A DNA stretch of 64,000 nucleotides from Pedobacter frigidisoli (lineage in GTDB: Bacteria; Bacteroidota; Bacteroidia; Sphingobacteriales; Sphingobacteriaceae). The DNA lies in assembly GCF_004331675.1 (NCBI RefSeq), contig NZ_SJSN01000010.1, positions 124,001 to 188,000 on the forward strand, in the 5' to 3' direction. Each line of letters begins with the position of its first letter. The stretch's first letter is position 1. Below are positions 27,793 to 37,087 of the stretch, piece by piece. The position numbers and the translations under genes are program-made. Below the pieces are notes generated by a model that was not told the origin of the DNA, searched no databases, and saw nothing but the letters and a program-made list of their open reading frames with translations.

Positions 27793-27819
27793 GTAAGGAT
27801 TGCTGGCTTTTCCGACCAA
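27793..27819 (+). promoter_or_regulatory. Predicted ECF promoter of dsbD-trx
   Basis: GTAAGGA (27793-27799) is followed after 13 bases by CGACCAA (27813-27819). It lies about 47 bp before the dsbD ATG. The spacer is one base shorter than in the other five sites. Confidence 0.55.
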
Positions 27820-27866
27820 ACCAGTATTGCGTCCAAACAGAGCGCAGCTATACTTTATAAATTCAA

Positions 27867-29855
27867 ATGAAAAGGTCGTTAATTATCATAATCAGTTTAA
27901 TATGGTTTTCTGTTTCAGCAGTTGCGCAGATTGAAAAGCCGGTTACATGGAGCTTTTCTTCAGAAAAAATCAATAATCAGGAAGCGTATCTGGTAATTAA
28001 AGCAGTCATCCAACCCGGATGGCATGTCTATTCGCAGTTCATCCCCCAGGGCGGCCCCATTCCTACCTCTTTTAAATTCAGTACCAATAAAGATTACACC
28101 CTGACAGGCAAGGTGTCTGAAAGCCCGAAGCCAAGCTCTGCTGTAGATAGAAATTTTAATATGGAGATTTCCTGGCATGAAAAACAGGTCGTCTTCAAGC
28201 AGCGGATAAAGGTGAACAAACCAACGGTAATCAGTGGCTCGGTGGAATTCATGGTTTGTAACGATCATAAATGTTTGCCGCCAACCGAAGAAGAATTTAA
28301 GATTACCGTAGGTGATCAGGCCCTGGTCTCATCAGCAGACCAGTCTGCCGGTAAAGAAATTGATAATACCATAAAGACAGCTAAGGTGCAGGTTAATCAG
28401 CAACCTACCGGACAAGATGCGGGCAACAGCTCTTATTTGGCGATATTTATCGCCGGGTTCCTGGGTGGGCTTGCCGCTTTTTTTATGCCGTGTATCTATC
28501 CCATGATTCCATTAACTGTTTCCTTTTTTACCAAGCAGGCCGGCTCCAGGCGGCAGGGGATCCAAAAGGCATTTTTATACGGAATATCCATCATCAGCAT
28601 TTATGTGGCCCTGGGCCTGTTGATTACTTTAAGCTTCGGGGCATCCGCCCTAAACGAAGCAGCCAGCAGCGCTACCTTCAACCTGATTTTCTTCGCTGTT
28701 TTAGTGTTATTTGCTTTATCATTTTTGGGGGCTTTTGAAATTACGCTTCCTTCTGCCCTGGTTAACAAGATGGATGAAAAGTCGAACAAGGGCGGAATAA
28801 TCGGCTTGTTTTTTATGGCCTTTACTTTAGCGCTTGTATCCTTCTCATGTACCGGGCCCATTATCGGCACCTTACTGGTAGACGCAGTATCCAAAGGATC
28901 ATACCTGGGCCCGGCTATGGGCATGCTCGGGTTCTCTTCTGCCCTGGCCATCCCGTTCACCCTGTTTGCGATCTTCCCTTCATGGCTTAAAGAGCTCCCT
29001 AAATCTGGTGGATGGCTGAATACCGTGAAAGTCTCCCTAGGATTCCTGGAAATGGTGCTTGCCTTTAAATACCTTTCCAATGTAGATCTAGCTTATCACT
29101 GGGGATTTTTAAACAGAGATGTGTTTTTGGGGATCTGGATCATCATATTCGCCTTTCTTGGATTTTATCTATTGGGCAAAATACGGTTTTCACACGATTC
29201 GGATACACCGTTCATTTCACTGGGCCGCTTGTTTGCCAGCATGCTTGCATTTATTTTTACTGTTTATATGATTCCTGGTTTATGGGGAGCGACATTGCCT
29301 GCCATAAGCGGGTGGCTTCCTCCAAAAACCGATCAGGCCTTTGATTTGACCCGACTAGGTTCAGGAACCGATTCAAAAGAAACTCCGGACAAAAAATATG
29401 CTTCACTTTTCCATGCCCCACTTGGGCTGGATGCATTTTATGATTATGAGCCAGGGCTTACAGAATCAAAAAAGCTCAATAAACCGATATTACTTGACTT
29501 TACCGGCTGGAGCTGTACCAATTGCCGTAAAATGGAGGCAAGCGTCTGGGCCGATCCTAAAGTACTGGAACGGCTAAAGAAAGATTATATACTGGTGTCT
29601 CTATATGTCGATGATAAGACTGACCTTGACCCTCATGATATTTATGTTTCAAAATTCAGCGGAAAAAAAATAAAAACACTGGGACAAAAATGGAGTGATT
29701 TCCAGGCAACCACCTTCGGAACAAATTCCCAGCCGTATTATGTTATTGTGAATAGTTTAGGAACCCAGTTAACCAAACCACAGGCCTTTAACCTGGATAT
29801 ATCAAACTATATCCTGTTTCTTGACGAAGGGAAATCTGCCTACCACAACTTGTAA
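27867..29855 (+). CDS. dsbD: DsbD-type transmembrane thiol:disulfide reductase
   Basis: This is a 662-residue protein in three parts. A signal peptide (to VAQ) and an N-terminal periplasmic domain with Cys pair (VCNDHKCLPP) come first. A membrane domain follows (about residues 190-490) with the CcdA-like Cys motifs FMPCIYPMIP and FSCTGPIIG. The C-terminal thioredoxin domain carries WSCTNCRKME (Cys550/Cys553). It moves electrons from cytoplasmic thioredoxin to periplasmic partners, which may include the thioredoxin-like protein downstream (29 bp gap) and the exported peroxiredoxin. Confidence 0.9.
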   Translation: MKRSLIIIISLIWFSVSAVAQIEKPVTWSFSSEKINNQEAYLVIKAVIQPGWHVYSQFIPQGGPIPTSFKFSTNKDYTLTGKVSESPKPSSAVDRNFNMEISWHEKQVVFKQRIKVNKPTVISGSVEFMVCNDHKCLPPTEEEFKITVGDQALVSSADQSAGKEIDNTIKTAKVQVNQQPTGQDAGNSSYLAIFIAGFLGGLAAFFMPCIYPMIPLTVSFFTKQAGSRRQGIQKAFLYGISIISIYVALGLLITLSFGASALNEAASSATFNLIFFAVLVLFALSFLGAFEITLPSALVNKMDEKSNKGGIIGLFFMAFTLALVSFSCTGPIIGTLLVDAVSKGSYLGPAMGMLGFSSALAIPFTLFAIFPSWLKELPKSGGWLNTVKVSLGFLEMVLAFKYLSNVDLAYHWGFLNRDVFLGIWIIIFAFLGFYLLGKIRFSHDSDTPFISLGRLFASMLAFIFTVYMIPGLWGATLPAISGWLPPKTDQAFDLTRLGSGTDSKETPDKKYASLFHAPLGLDAFYDYEPGLTESKKLNKPILLDFTGWSCTNCRKMEASVWADPKVLERLKKDYILVSLYVDDKTDLDPHDIYVSKFSGKKIKTLGQKWSDFQATTFGTNSQPYYVIVNSLGTQLTKPQAFNLDISNYILFLDEGKSAYHNL

Positions 29856-29884
29856 AATTTTAAACCTATTATAAATAATATAAA

Positions 29885-30358
29885 ATGAAAAACACGAGCT
29901 ATAATTTTATTTTTGCCGTCTGGTTGATCGGCTCATTGATTTCAGTGCAAACGGTGCAAGCAGCACTAAAAACCGATCCGATAAAAAAAGTTAAAAGTAC
30001 CAAGATTAATTTTATTGAAAACTCCTGGACTGCTGCTTTAAAAAAGGCACGTACCGAACACAAATATATTTTTGTTGATGCTTATGCGAGCTGGTGCGGG
30101 CCCTGTAAGCAACTTAAAAACACCACATTTAATGATAAAGAAGCAGCTGCGTTTTTCAATAAAAACTTTGTGAACCTTTCCATAGATATGGAAAAAGGCG
30201 AAGGGGTAAACCTTGCAGATCAATGGGGCGTTCAGGAGTATCCCACCCTAATGATATTTGATTCAAGCGGCAAGAAGGTCCTGACCAGTACCGGATTTTT
30301 ACAGCCGCAAGACCTGATTAAATTTGGACAGCAGGCGCTTAAGAAATCAAAATCCTAG
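29885..30358 (+). CDS. Exported thioredoxin-like protein
   Basis: This is a 157-residue protein with a signal peptide (AVWLIGSLISVQTVQA) and a thioredoxin fold. The active site is ASWCGPCKQL with Cys71 and Cys74, followed by cis-Pro EYPTLMIF. It is encoded 29 bp after dsbD and probably co-transcribed. It should be kept reduced by DsbD in the periplasm. Confidence 0.87.
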   Translation: MKNTSYNFIFAVWLIGSLISVQTVQAALKTDPIKKVKSTKINFIENSWTAALKKARTEHKYIFVDAYASWCGPCKQLKNTTFNDKEAAAFFNKNFVNLSIDMEKGEGVNLADQWGVQEYPTLMIFDSSGKKVLTSTGFLQPQDLIKFGQQALKKSKS

Positions 30359-30420
30359 TGGGTTTAAACTGTTTAATAAGTTCTGTTATGGATTATAGAC
30401 TTTATTCTGTATATTAAATT

Positions 30421-31326
30421 ATGCTTGAAGTTGTTGAACTTAGCTCTTTTTATAAAAATTTAGATCAATCTGATCAAGGTAACGATAGTGAGTGCGGTCA
30501 TTTTAATATCTTTAAGATTGAAGACCTTGTACTTCCTAAATACAGAAAAGCATCGTACACCAGGCGTAGTTTTTATAAAATCACGCTGGTAAGCGGACAA
30601 AGTATGATTCACTATACCGATCGGGATATAGAAGTTGATGGAAGCGCTATCGTTTTTACAAATCCTTCCATTCAATACCACTGGGAGACGATCAGCGAAA
30701 GACAAACAGGTTACATGTGCATCTTTACAGACACCTTTTTTCGCAAATTTGGGAACATTAAGGATTACTCTGTATTTCAATCTAAAGATGAAGCTGTTTT
30801 ACCTTTATTACCGGAGCAAGTCTTAACATATGAATCGCTTTTCGAAAAGATGTGTACCGAGCTGGAGGGAAATTATAAATTTAAATATGACCTGCTGCAA
30901 TGTCTGCTGATGGAAGTGATACATGAGGCACAAAAAACAGTTCCTTTAATGGAAAGTCCGTTATCTAACTCTAATGCCGCCGAACGAATTGCCACCACAT
31001 TTACTGAACTGATGGAGCGCCAGTTTCCGATTGAATTAACTTACCAGGTTATTAAGTTTAATTCTCCTGCCGCTTTCGCAGCTCAGCTCAACATTCATGT
31101 AAATCACCTGAATAAAGCACTCAAGGCAATAAAAGGATTTACAACCTCACAGCTGATCAATGAAAGAATTTTACAAGAAGCAAAGATCTTATTGAAGGGC
31201 ACAAACTGGACTATCGCGCAAATTGCATTTAGTTTGGGATTCGGAGAAGCCAATCATTTCTCCGCTTTCTTTAAGAGCATGGCGAAAATCACGGCAAAAA
31301 CCTACCGGAAACTGAGTAAAGATTGA
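30421..31326 (+). CDS. AraC-family transcriptional regulator
   Basis: This is a 301-residue protein. Residues 1-180 are a cupin-like sensor domain (VDGSAIVFTNPSIQYHW). The C-terminal 100 residues form the AraC double helix-turn-helix (FAAQLNIHVNHLNKALK, then TIAQIAFSLGFGEANHFSAFFK). The next gene on the same strand is an SDR, 78 bp away, which is a typical target of this kind of regulator. The inducer is unknown. Confidence 0.88.
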   Translation: MLEVVELSSFYKNLDQSDQGNDSECGHFNIFKIEDLVLPKYRKASYTRRSFYKITLVSGQSMIHYTDRDIEVDGSAIVFTNPSIQYHWETISERQTGYMCIFTDTFFRKFGNIKDYSVFQSKDEAVLPLLPEQVLTYESLFEKMCTELEGNYKFKYDLLQCLLMEVIHEAQKTVPLMESPLSNSNAAERIATTFTELMERQFPIELTYQVIKFNSPAAFAAQLNIHVNHLNKALKAIKGFTTSQLINERILQEAKILLKGTNWTIAQIAFSLGFGEANHFSAFFKSMAKITAKTYRKLSKD

Positions 31327-31404
31327 TATTTATAGTTTTCGATTTCAATTTAGTAAGCATACCGAATAATACGCAGATACCTTTGTCCCTTAATCTTAAT
31401 AACA

Positions 31405-32271
31405 ATGTGGACAAAGAAAGACATGCCGGATTTAACCGGCAAAACAGCCATCGTGACCGGCGCAAATACCGGTCTAGGATTTGAAACTGCACTTGCGCTA
31501 TATGAGGCAGGCGCGCATGTTATACTGGCTTGCAGGAATGAAAAGAACGCTCAGCAAACAAAGTCCAAACTGGAATCGCAGGCAAGTAAAGGAACCCTTG
31601 AAATCGGCATTATCGATCTATCCAGCCTTAAGGCTGTTAAACAATTTGCGGATACATTTCTTAGGCAGCATGACCAGCTGCATATCTTGATCAATAATGC
31701 AGGTGTAGCAAATACTCCGGAGTCCAAGACCGCAGAGGATTATGAGCTCCAATTCGGCGTAAACTTTCTGGCCCATTTTGCGCTGACCGGTTACTTGTTT
31801 CCGGTAATTGAAGCAACTAAGGGCTCGCGTGTAATTACAGTAAGCAGCATGGGATACGAGCATGCCACCATAGATTTTGAAAACTTAAAATTACAAAAAG
31901 GATATAATGCTTTGCGGGAATACCGCCAGAGTAAACTAGCTAACCTTTTATTTTCTTTAGAACTGCAACGAAGAATCACAAAAATGGGCTACCAGGTGCT
32001 GTCAGTTGCAGCGCAACCTGGCGCAAATGATACAGATTTATTAAGACATTCATCAGCGGAGGAAATGTTAGCAGGAAAAGAACGTATCGGACAGTTTATG
32101 GAGCCTGCACAAGGTGCATTATCTGCTTTGTATGCTGCAGTATCTGATAAGGCAAAGGGCGGAAACATGTACGAACCTGATCAGGGATTTCGCGGTTATC
32201 CGGTGCTGGCAACTTTAAAGGAAAACGCCTTGGATAAAGCCGTTGCAAATAAGCTTTGGGGCTTAGCATAA
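31405..32271 (+). CDS. Short-chain dehydrogenase/reductase
   Basis: This is a 288-residue classical SDR related to retinol dehydrogenase/WWOX-like oxidoreductases. Visible motifs are TGANTGLG (NAD(P) binding, residues 18-25), LINNAGVA, VITVSSMG and the catalytic YRQSK. The fold is complete. The substrate cannot be deduced. It is probably controlled by the AraC regulator directly upstream and ends at a bidirectional terminator. Confidence 0.85.
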   Translation: MWTKKDMPDLTGKTAIVTGANTGLGFETALALYEAGAHVILACRNEKNAQQTKSKLESQASKGTLEIGIIDLSSLKAVKQFADTFLRQHDQLHILINNAGVANTPESKTAEDYELQFGVNFLAHFALTGYLFPVIEATKGSRVITVSSMGYEHATIDFENLKLQKGYNALREYRQSKLANLLFSLELQRRITKMGYQVLSVAAQPGANDTDLLRHSSAEEMLAGKERIGQFMEPAQGALSALYAAVSDKAKGGNMYEPDQGFRGYPVLATLKENALDKAVANKLWGLA

Positions 32272-32331
32272 CAGATCACAGCGGTTCACTATCCTGACTG
32301 ATACGCTGTTTAAGATACGCTTACTACTAAA

Positions 32332-32362
32332 AACAGTGACCGACAACGAGCCGGTCACTGTT
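32332..32362. terminator. Bidirectional terminator between SDR and spondin genes
   Basis: A perfect 11-base-pair stem (AACAGTGACCG with CGGTCACTGTT) has a nine-base loop. It sits between two convergent stops, 61 bp from one and 15 bp from the other. Flanking A/T runs are short, so strength is uncertain. Confidence 0.65.
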
Positions 32363-32376
32363 ATATAACTTGCTTA

Positions 32377-33687
32377 TTACTTAAGAGTTACTTTAATGAT
32401 CCCTGAAATCTCGGGCAAAGTAGTGAATTTGTTAGGATTGGGTACCGGTGCAATAACCTGGCTTTCTTTCAATGGTGTGCCCGCGAGATTGAACTGCGTG
32501 ATACCCGCACCAGGAAACTGGTTGGTCGCGGTACCATTATCAAAAAGTTTAATGGAAGTCGATATATCGCCTTTTTGAAAAGGATCAACGCCATTATCTG
32601 CTGAAGAAAAGAACCAGTCATTCGAAAATCCATACATGGTTGCTATAGCCAGGCGGTCGCCCTTGCCGACGGTCAATTGTTGAGATACCTGGCCTCCTTG
32701 TTGACCATTTATTACCGGAAGCAGTACCCTTGTTGTAGGGGCAGGCAAAACATAAACCGCTTTAATACCTGGTTTGCCTTTCAAAAAGGAAGCTAATGTA
32801 TCCGCATTCCCTTGTTGGGCAAGTAATTTTAATCCCTGCGCGCGATCAAGTTCGCCATCCTTATAAATTGGATTGTCTATGCCATTATAAACTACCACCA
32901 ATATTGGTGACAAGGGGGTAAAGATCCCTGTAATTGATTTTGCGTAAGTGCTTAGCAAAGTGTTATCACCAGCTTCAGCAATACCCGTTAGGCCATTAGC
33001 TGTTGGCTGTCCACTGGTGTACAAAGGATTAGGGGCTAGTAAGGTGCCGCCTACAATGTAAGATACAGCCCAAACTCCGGGACTGAGCGGTGTCTCGTTT
33101 GGTGTACCACCTGAAGTGTTTTGAATGGTAAGGGTAAATACCGAGTTTCCGTCATACTTCAAAGTTGCCTTTACAAGTTTGGCTGCAGCAAGGTAGGTAT
33201 TGCCCTGAGCATCAGTCCCGTTTACTTCAGTAATGTTCTTAAGCTCCGCCGTGCCCGGATGATTTACACCTGCACCAGGAACCTGATTGACCCGGGTACC
33301 ATTATCCCAAAGCTTGATTTGTGAAGAAACATCCCCCTCAATAGGGGTTCCTTTGTCGTCATAGACCTGAATTCCCGGGCTTGAAGGAGCAAAAAATAAA
33401 TCGTTAGACCAGCCATACATTGTAGCAAAAGTCAGGGCTTCGCCTTTGGCGGCGGAAAACGTAATAGTTGTAGATTGTCCCGGCAAAATTACCGCTAGCG
33501 TTCCAGTACCCTGAAATGTGCCTGACTCTACAAGCGGCTGGGATTTTAAAACGTTTTCTACGGTTATTGTAGTTTGCTGATTATCATCGGTTGTTGCCGA
33601 ATCATCGTTATCCTTTTTGCATGCAGCAGCTAGAATGGGGATTAGGAGTACAAAGCTCCAGGTCTTTAGTTTACCTAGTATTTTCAT
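32377..33687 (-). CDS. Lipoprotein with two spondin-N domains
   Basis: This is a 436-residue lipoprotein (lipobox LAAAC near residue 22). It contains two Spondin_N-like repeats: ALTFATMYGWSNDLFFAPS and, about 250 residues later, RLAIATMYGFSNDWFFSSA; each is followed by IKLWDNGT or IKLFDNGT and by the GAG motif. Bacterial spondin-N proteins are cell-surface or periplasmic and of unknown function. A predicted ECF promoter precedes it (33703-33730). Confidence 0.82.
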   Translation of the reverse strand: MKILGKLKTWSFVLLIPILAAACKKDNDDSATTDDNQQTTITVENVLKSQPLVESGTFQGTGTLAVILPGQSTTITFSAAKGEALTFATMYGWSNDLFFAPSSPGIQVYDDKGTPIEGDVSSQIKLWDNGTRVNQVPGAGVNHPGTAELKNITEVNGTDAQGNTYLAAAKLVKATLKYDGNSVFTLTIQNTSGGTPNETPLSPGVWAVSYIVGGTLLAPNPLYTSGQPTANGLTGIAEAGDNTLLSTYAKSITGIFTPLSPILVVVYNGIDNPIYKDGELDRAQGLKLLAQQGNADTLASFLKGKPGIKAVYVLPAPTTRVLLPVINGQQGGQVSQQLTVGKGDRLAIATMYGFSNDWFFSSADNGVDPFQKGDISTSIKLFDNGTATNQFPGAGITQFNLAGTPLKESQVIAPVPNPNKFTTLPEISGIIKVTLK

Positions 33688-33702
33688 AATGATGTTTTTG
33701 AT

Positions 33703-33730
33703 TTTGTCGCGATTACCACCTATTACTTAC
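33703..33730 (-). promoter_or_regulatory. Predicted ECF promoter of the spondin lipoprotein gene
   Basis: On the minus strand GTAAGTA is followed after 14 bases by CGACAAA. The downstream box lies about 16 bp before the ATG, which leaves a very short leader. Confidence 0.55.
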
Positions 33731-34055
33731 AAAACTTTTTAAATCATTTTCAAGTGTAGAAACGGATTATTTTACTGGAAAAAATATGAGCATTATTCAA
33801 ACCGGGACCCTGTACACTGGTTTGTCGCAAAAAATGACCAAAGAACAGGTTGGCCAATTTAAAAATATACAGATCATCATTTGCGGTAAGCAATGTTTGA
33901 AAGTATCGTTGTGACAATGATAAGACCTGTAAATATCTCTGAGTGCTAATTAGACTTTCACAATTACTAAATGGGTTAGAAACCTATACATCAGCCTGAC
34001 TTTATGGCCAATAAAGTCAGATCATGTATTTAAACCTATTGGAGATTAACCTATA
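33731..34055. other. Intergenic region with a 10-bp inverted repeat
   Basis: No gene is supported in these 325 bp. At 33996-34020, CTGACTTTAT and ATAAAGTCAG form a perfect 10-bp stem around GGCCA, a likely transcript end for the minus-strand DUF417 gene, although no T run follows. Confidence 0.5.
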
Positions 34056-34508
34056 TTAGATTTTAGTTTTGGTTGTGAGTATCATCTTGTCACCCCTGTT
34101 TTTTGCTATCACTAGTAATGCAATTGCAAGAAAGGCGAGATCTTTTACTACAAAAAAGTCGGTTACCGGCACTCCTTCACTGATTTTCCAGATTCCGGGT
34201 GTGGTGACTAGGAAGCTCAATGTAGTAACAAATATAATTAAGGTTAAGATTCCTGCTATAAAACCTATTTTGCGGCTCCAAAAAGACGCAATTAAAAGTG
34301 CTCCGGTTGTTATCTCGTATACTCCTATAATGTTCGATACGGTTTGTACAGAGAACAGGCTATACATCCAGTTCATCAAGAAGCTGTTTGAAACATAATT
34401 TTTAATTGCTGCTGCTTCTCCTGGTGTAAATTTGAAAATTCCAATCCAAAGGAATACTATAATTGTAGCGATTACGCCAATTCTATAGCCTAATTTTTCT
34501 AAAATCAT
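34056..34508 (-). CDS. DUF417 membrane protein, RclC-like
   Basis: This is a 150-residue protein with four membrane segments (YRIGVIATIIVFLWIGIF at the N-terminus). The motifs FKFTPGEAAAIKNYVSNS and DFFVVKDLAFLAIALLVI match DUF417 proteins, the family that includes the E. coli reactive-chlorine resistance protein RclC. It lies 69 bp after the molybdoenzyme gene, on the same strand. The start used is the ATG at 34508. Confidence 0.82.
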   Translation of the reverse strand: MILEKLGYRIGVIATIIVFLWIGIFKFTPGEAAAIKNYVSNSFLMNWMYSLFSVQTVSNIIGVYEITTGALLIASFWSRKIGFIAGILTLIIFVTTLSFLVTTPGIWKISEGVPVTDFFVVKDLAFLAIALLVIAKNRGDKMILTTKTKI

Positions 34509-34577
34509 GATGTTTATGTCTATTTTAATATTTACTTAAATCTGTGATGCCTATTTTAGGGTTAATGCTTCAATCAA

Positions 34578-35363
34578 TTATAGGCCGGAATAATAGTCAT
34601 ACCCCTGTTCAGCCCAATAATCTTTTGGACGCTGATTGCTGAAAGATATCGTTCCAATTCGCTTTAAATTCTTTATGCCGTATTTTACCGGTACAATAAG
34701 ACGTAGCGGGGCGCCATGTTCCAGACTAATAGGTTGATCATTCATTTCGTAGGCTAAAATTGTCTGCGGGTGCAGGGCACTTTCTGCTTCCAGCCCAATG
34801 TAGTACTCTCCATTAGGCGTTTCCATTCCAATGTATGGCATTTTTGCATGGTCAGTTAATCCGAAATGTTCAATAAAGTCGCTGAATTTAACTCCGGCCC
34901 AATGCTGGATCTGATCCCATCCTTCCACACACTTAAAGTCATAAATGATCTCTGTTTTAGGGAGCGCTTTAATTTCATCAATACTGATCTTTGTCACCTG
35001 GCCATTTCCTTTCCTTACGGCCAATGCCCAGCTTGCCGGATCAAAATCTTTATCATCAATTCCAATGTCGCTATTTACCCTAACCTTTTTAGCTGCCATT
35101 TCTTTGGGATAGGTTTTAACAAGGTGGTTATTGCTGAAAAAATTACGAAAGAACAGCTCCGTTTTATTTAAAGCTCTTCGTAGAGGTTTCCTTGCGCCCG
35201 CGGTTATACCGGATGTTTCTTCTGGGGACTTATACAGCCACCTCCACCCACCGTAAGCTGCTCCGCCGGCAGCAAAGAATGTGCTAAATGATATAAAGTT
35301 GCGTCTGTTGATCTTCTGATCTACAGTTAACTCTTTTTTTACCTTTTTTACTTTCTTTTCCAT
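34578..35363 (-). CDS. YedY-like molybdopterin-dependent oxidoreductase
   Basis: This is a 261-residue protein of the sulfite-oxidase/MsrP fold. A twin-arginine signal (NRRNFISFSTFF) suggests folded export. The molybdenum ligand is Cys145 in YDFKCVEGW, and HGAPLRLIVPVKYGIKNLK carries the pterin-binding residues typical of the family. MsrP reduces periplasmic methionine sulfoxide; the same activity here is inference. It is 5 bp downstream of the cytochrome b gene, its likely electron donor. Confidence 0.85.
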   Translation of the reverse strand: MEKKVKKVKKELTVDQKINRRNFISFSTFFAAGGAAYGGWRWLYKSPEETSGITAGARKPLRRALNKTELFFRNFFSNNHLVKTYPKEMAAKKVRVNSDIGIDDKDFDPASWALAVRKGNGQVTKISIDEIKALPKTEIIYDFKCVEGWDQIQHWAGVKFSDFIEHFGLTDHAKMPYIGMETPNGEYYIGLEAESALHPQTILAYEMNDQPISLEHGAPLRLIVPVKYGIKNLKRIGTISFSNQRPKDYWAEQGYDYYSGL

Positions 35364-35368
35364 TTCTT

Positions 35369-36088
35369 TTAAAGCTTTTTTGTATCAGGTGTTTTAATTT
35401 CGGGCATATCGATTATCGGATCCTTAAGTGTCTCAGGTTCTTCAGTAACCTCAAGCCCTGAAACCACTGAACGGAAGTTATTCCAGCCGGCCATAACAAC
35501 TTGGAAGACGTGGATAAGAAAGAAAAACATATATCCAACTGTTAAAGCAAAATGCAGGATACGCGCCAGATGGTACCCTCCGAAAAGCCACGTGATCCAA
35601 TAAAATTGAACCGGTTTATAAATTGCGAGCCCGGTTATGACCGAACCTAAGCCCATTACAATAATCGCGGTATAGGCAATCCGCTGGGCTGCATTATATT
35701 TGTCCTGGGGAGGTATTCCCTTTCTAATGTGGAGGTCATAGAGTAAAACCAGCCAGGCATCCCGAAAAGAATTACGCTGAGGTACCAGGTACCTCCACTG
35801 GCCAGATATGATGGTATAAAGCACATACAGGATGCCGTTTAAGGTAAAAAACCACATAAATAAGAAATGAAAAGCCATCCCTTCCGCTAGTCTATGCGGA
35901 ATATGTAAAAAGGTATAAAACCATTCGGGAAAAAAGCTGAAAAAGGTGTAACCAAAAAGCGTGATACTATATTCATCATTTGCCCAATAAATCAGCATCC
36001 CGCTCCAGATCATTATGGTTAAAATTGGAAAGTTAATCCAGTGTGTCCATCGCATGAGCAGTGGGTGCTTTTCTTTGATTATTTTCAT
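35369..36088 (-). CDS. Membrane di-haem cytochrome b subunit
   Basis: This is a 239-residue protein with four or five membrane helices and His ligands in the pattern of the cytochrome b561/Ni-Fe hydrogenase b subunit family: HPLLMRWTHWINF, HRLAEGMAFHFLFMW and HLARILHFALTVGYMFF. It should hand electrons from the quinone pool to the periplasmic molybdoenzyme. It differs in length and sequence from MsrQ/YedZ. Gaps of 38 and 5 bp to the flanking genes indicate one operon. Confidence 0.83.
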   Translation of the reverse strand: MKIIKEKHPLLMRWTHWINFPILTIMIWSGMLIYWANDEYSITLFGYTFFSFFPEWFYTFLHIPHRLAEGMAFHFLFMWFFTLNGILYVLYTIISGQWRYLVPQRNSFRDAWLVLLYDLHIRKGIPPQDKYNAAQRIAYTAIIVMGLGSVITGLAIYKPVQFYWITWLFGGYHLARILHFALTVGYMFFFLIHVFQVVMAGWNNFRSVVSGLEVTEEPETLKDPIIDMPEIKTPDTKKL

Positions 36089-36126
36089 ATGCGGTTAATT
36101 CTTTTAAGGTTATTGATTATTCCTTA

Positions 36127-36930
36127 CTACTTAGATTTTTGGCTCACTCCACTATTTTTGCTTGAAATACCAGAGGGTGACCTGGCAGCGCCAATGATCT
36201 CTCCGGTGTTGTTTTTTTGCAGCAAGGCGATAATTTCGACATTGCCCCTCACTTCGGCAGGAATGCTGATGGATGCCTCTCCTGTATGTTTGTCTCTGAT
36301 TTCTATAGTTTGAATATTTTTAACAATCTGTACATGTGATAATTGTCTTCCAGCGTTTTCACCGCGCAGAACTTTGCTGACCGCATTCTTTTGGATTAGC
36401 GCTAATACCAGCGAGGTATTATCTGGAATTCCGTCAATTTGATAGCGAAAGTCAATCTTTTCACCCAACTTTTTAATGTTAGAAAGGACGATCCTGGCAG
36501 GTGACTGTATGCTGAGGGACTTTTTGATAGCAGTACGCAATGTCCCTTCTTCTGAGCCTACAAATTCACTCTTACCGTTTACTATGGCCTGTGGCGTATA
36601 AACAGAGGATAATTTCAGCCAAATGCTATAATTATTTTGGCGTTTGGAAAAAGCAGCGCTGCTAAATTGGTCTTTCCACCCCAACCTGTTCCAGTAATCA
36701 ACATGATAGCTTAAGATATAGATATCCTTTCCCCTGCTTTCTTTTTCGATTTTAGAAATAAGTTCATCGGCGGGAGGGCAACTTGAACAGCCCTCTGATG
36801 TAAAAAGCTCAATTACAGCGAAACTAGTAGCAAGTTTATCCTTGGAACCTGGTTTATTTATAAAAGAGTATGATCCCAATGCGATAAGTAGCATCCCGGT
36901 GATGATCGAGGATTTTTTTGACGGAGCCAT
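36127..36930 (-). CDS. DUF1223 secreted thioredoxin-fold protein
   Basis: This is a 267-residue protein with an N-terminal membrane or signal segment. The core opens VIELFTSEGCSSCPPAD (Cys48, Cys51), the DUF1223 signature, followed by ILSYHVDYWNRLGW and TPQAIVNG. The family is thioredoxin-like and is often found near stress genes; its activity is unknown. It is the first gene of the operon with the cytochrome b and molybdoenzyme, and the start lies about 22 bp from a predicted ECF promoter that is divergent from the sigma gene. Confidence 0.82.
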   Translation of the reverse strand: MAPSKKSSIITGMLLIALGSYSFINKPGSKDKLATSFAVIELFTSEGCSSCPPADELISKIEKESRGKDIYILSYHVDYWNRLGWKDQFSSAAFSKRQNNYSIWLKLSSVYTPQAIVNGKSEFVGSEEGTLRTAIKKSLSIQSPARIVLSNIKKLGEKIDFRYQIDGIPDNTSLVLALIQKNAVSKVLRGENAGRQLSHVQIVKNIQTIEIRDKHTGEASISIPAEVRGNVEIIALLQKNNTGEIIGAARSPSGISSKNSGVSQKSK

Positions 36931-36948
36931 ATGTATGAATTTTCTGTT

Positions 36949-36976
36949 TCTGTCGTAAAAAGTTATAAGTCCTTAC
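36949..36976 (-). promoter_or_regulatory. Predicted ECF promoter of the DUF1223 operon
   Basis: On the minus strand GTAAGGA is followed after 14 bases by CGACAGA. It is back to back with the sigma-gene promoter, only 18 bp away, forming a bidirectional control region. Confidence 0.65.
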
Positions 36977-36994
36977 AAAAATTTCTATTTTTTT

Positions 36995-37022
36995 GTAAGG
37001 AAATCGCAAACTGACCGACTAA
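36995..37022 (+). promoter_or_regulatory. Predicted ECF promoter of the sigma gene (autoregulation)
   Basis: GTAAGGA (36995-37001), 14 bases, CGACTAA (37016-37022). The sigma ATG is 65 bp downstream. This site and the one at 38081 are the most alike. Confidence 0.65.
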
Positions 37023-37087
37023 ATGATGAGAAAGAAACTTATTAAGTTTACCAATGCAGATAAAATAATTTATAATACAAGCCTCCT

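Noticed and set aside
31353..31373. GTAAGCA upstream of the SDR gene as a possible seventh ECF site.
   Set aside because: The downstream box reads CAGA rather than CGAC, so the match is too weak to include.
34508..34560. GTAAATA upstream of the DUF417 gene as a separate ECF promoter.
   Set aside because: No CGAC at the correct distance; the gene is more simply read through from the molybdoenzyme operon.
36121..36127. A GTAAGGA half-site on the minus strand just after the DUF1223 stop.
   Set aside because: No CGAC box follows at 13-14 bases; it probably is chance or a relic. The cytochrome b gene is better explained as part of the DUF1223 operon.
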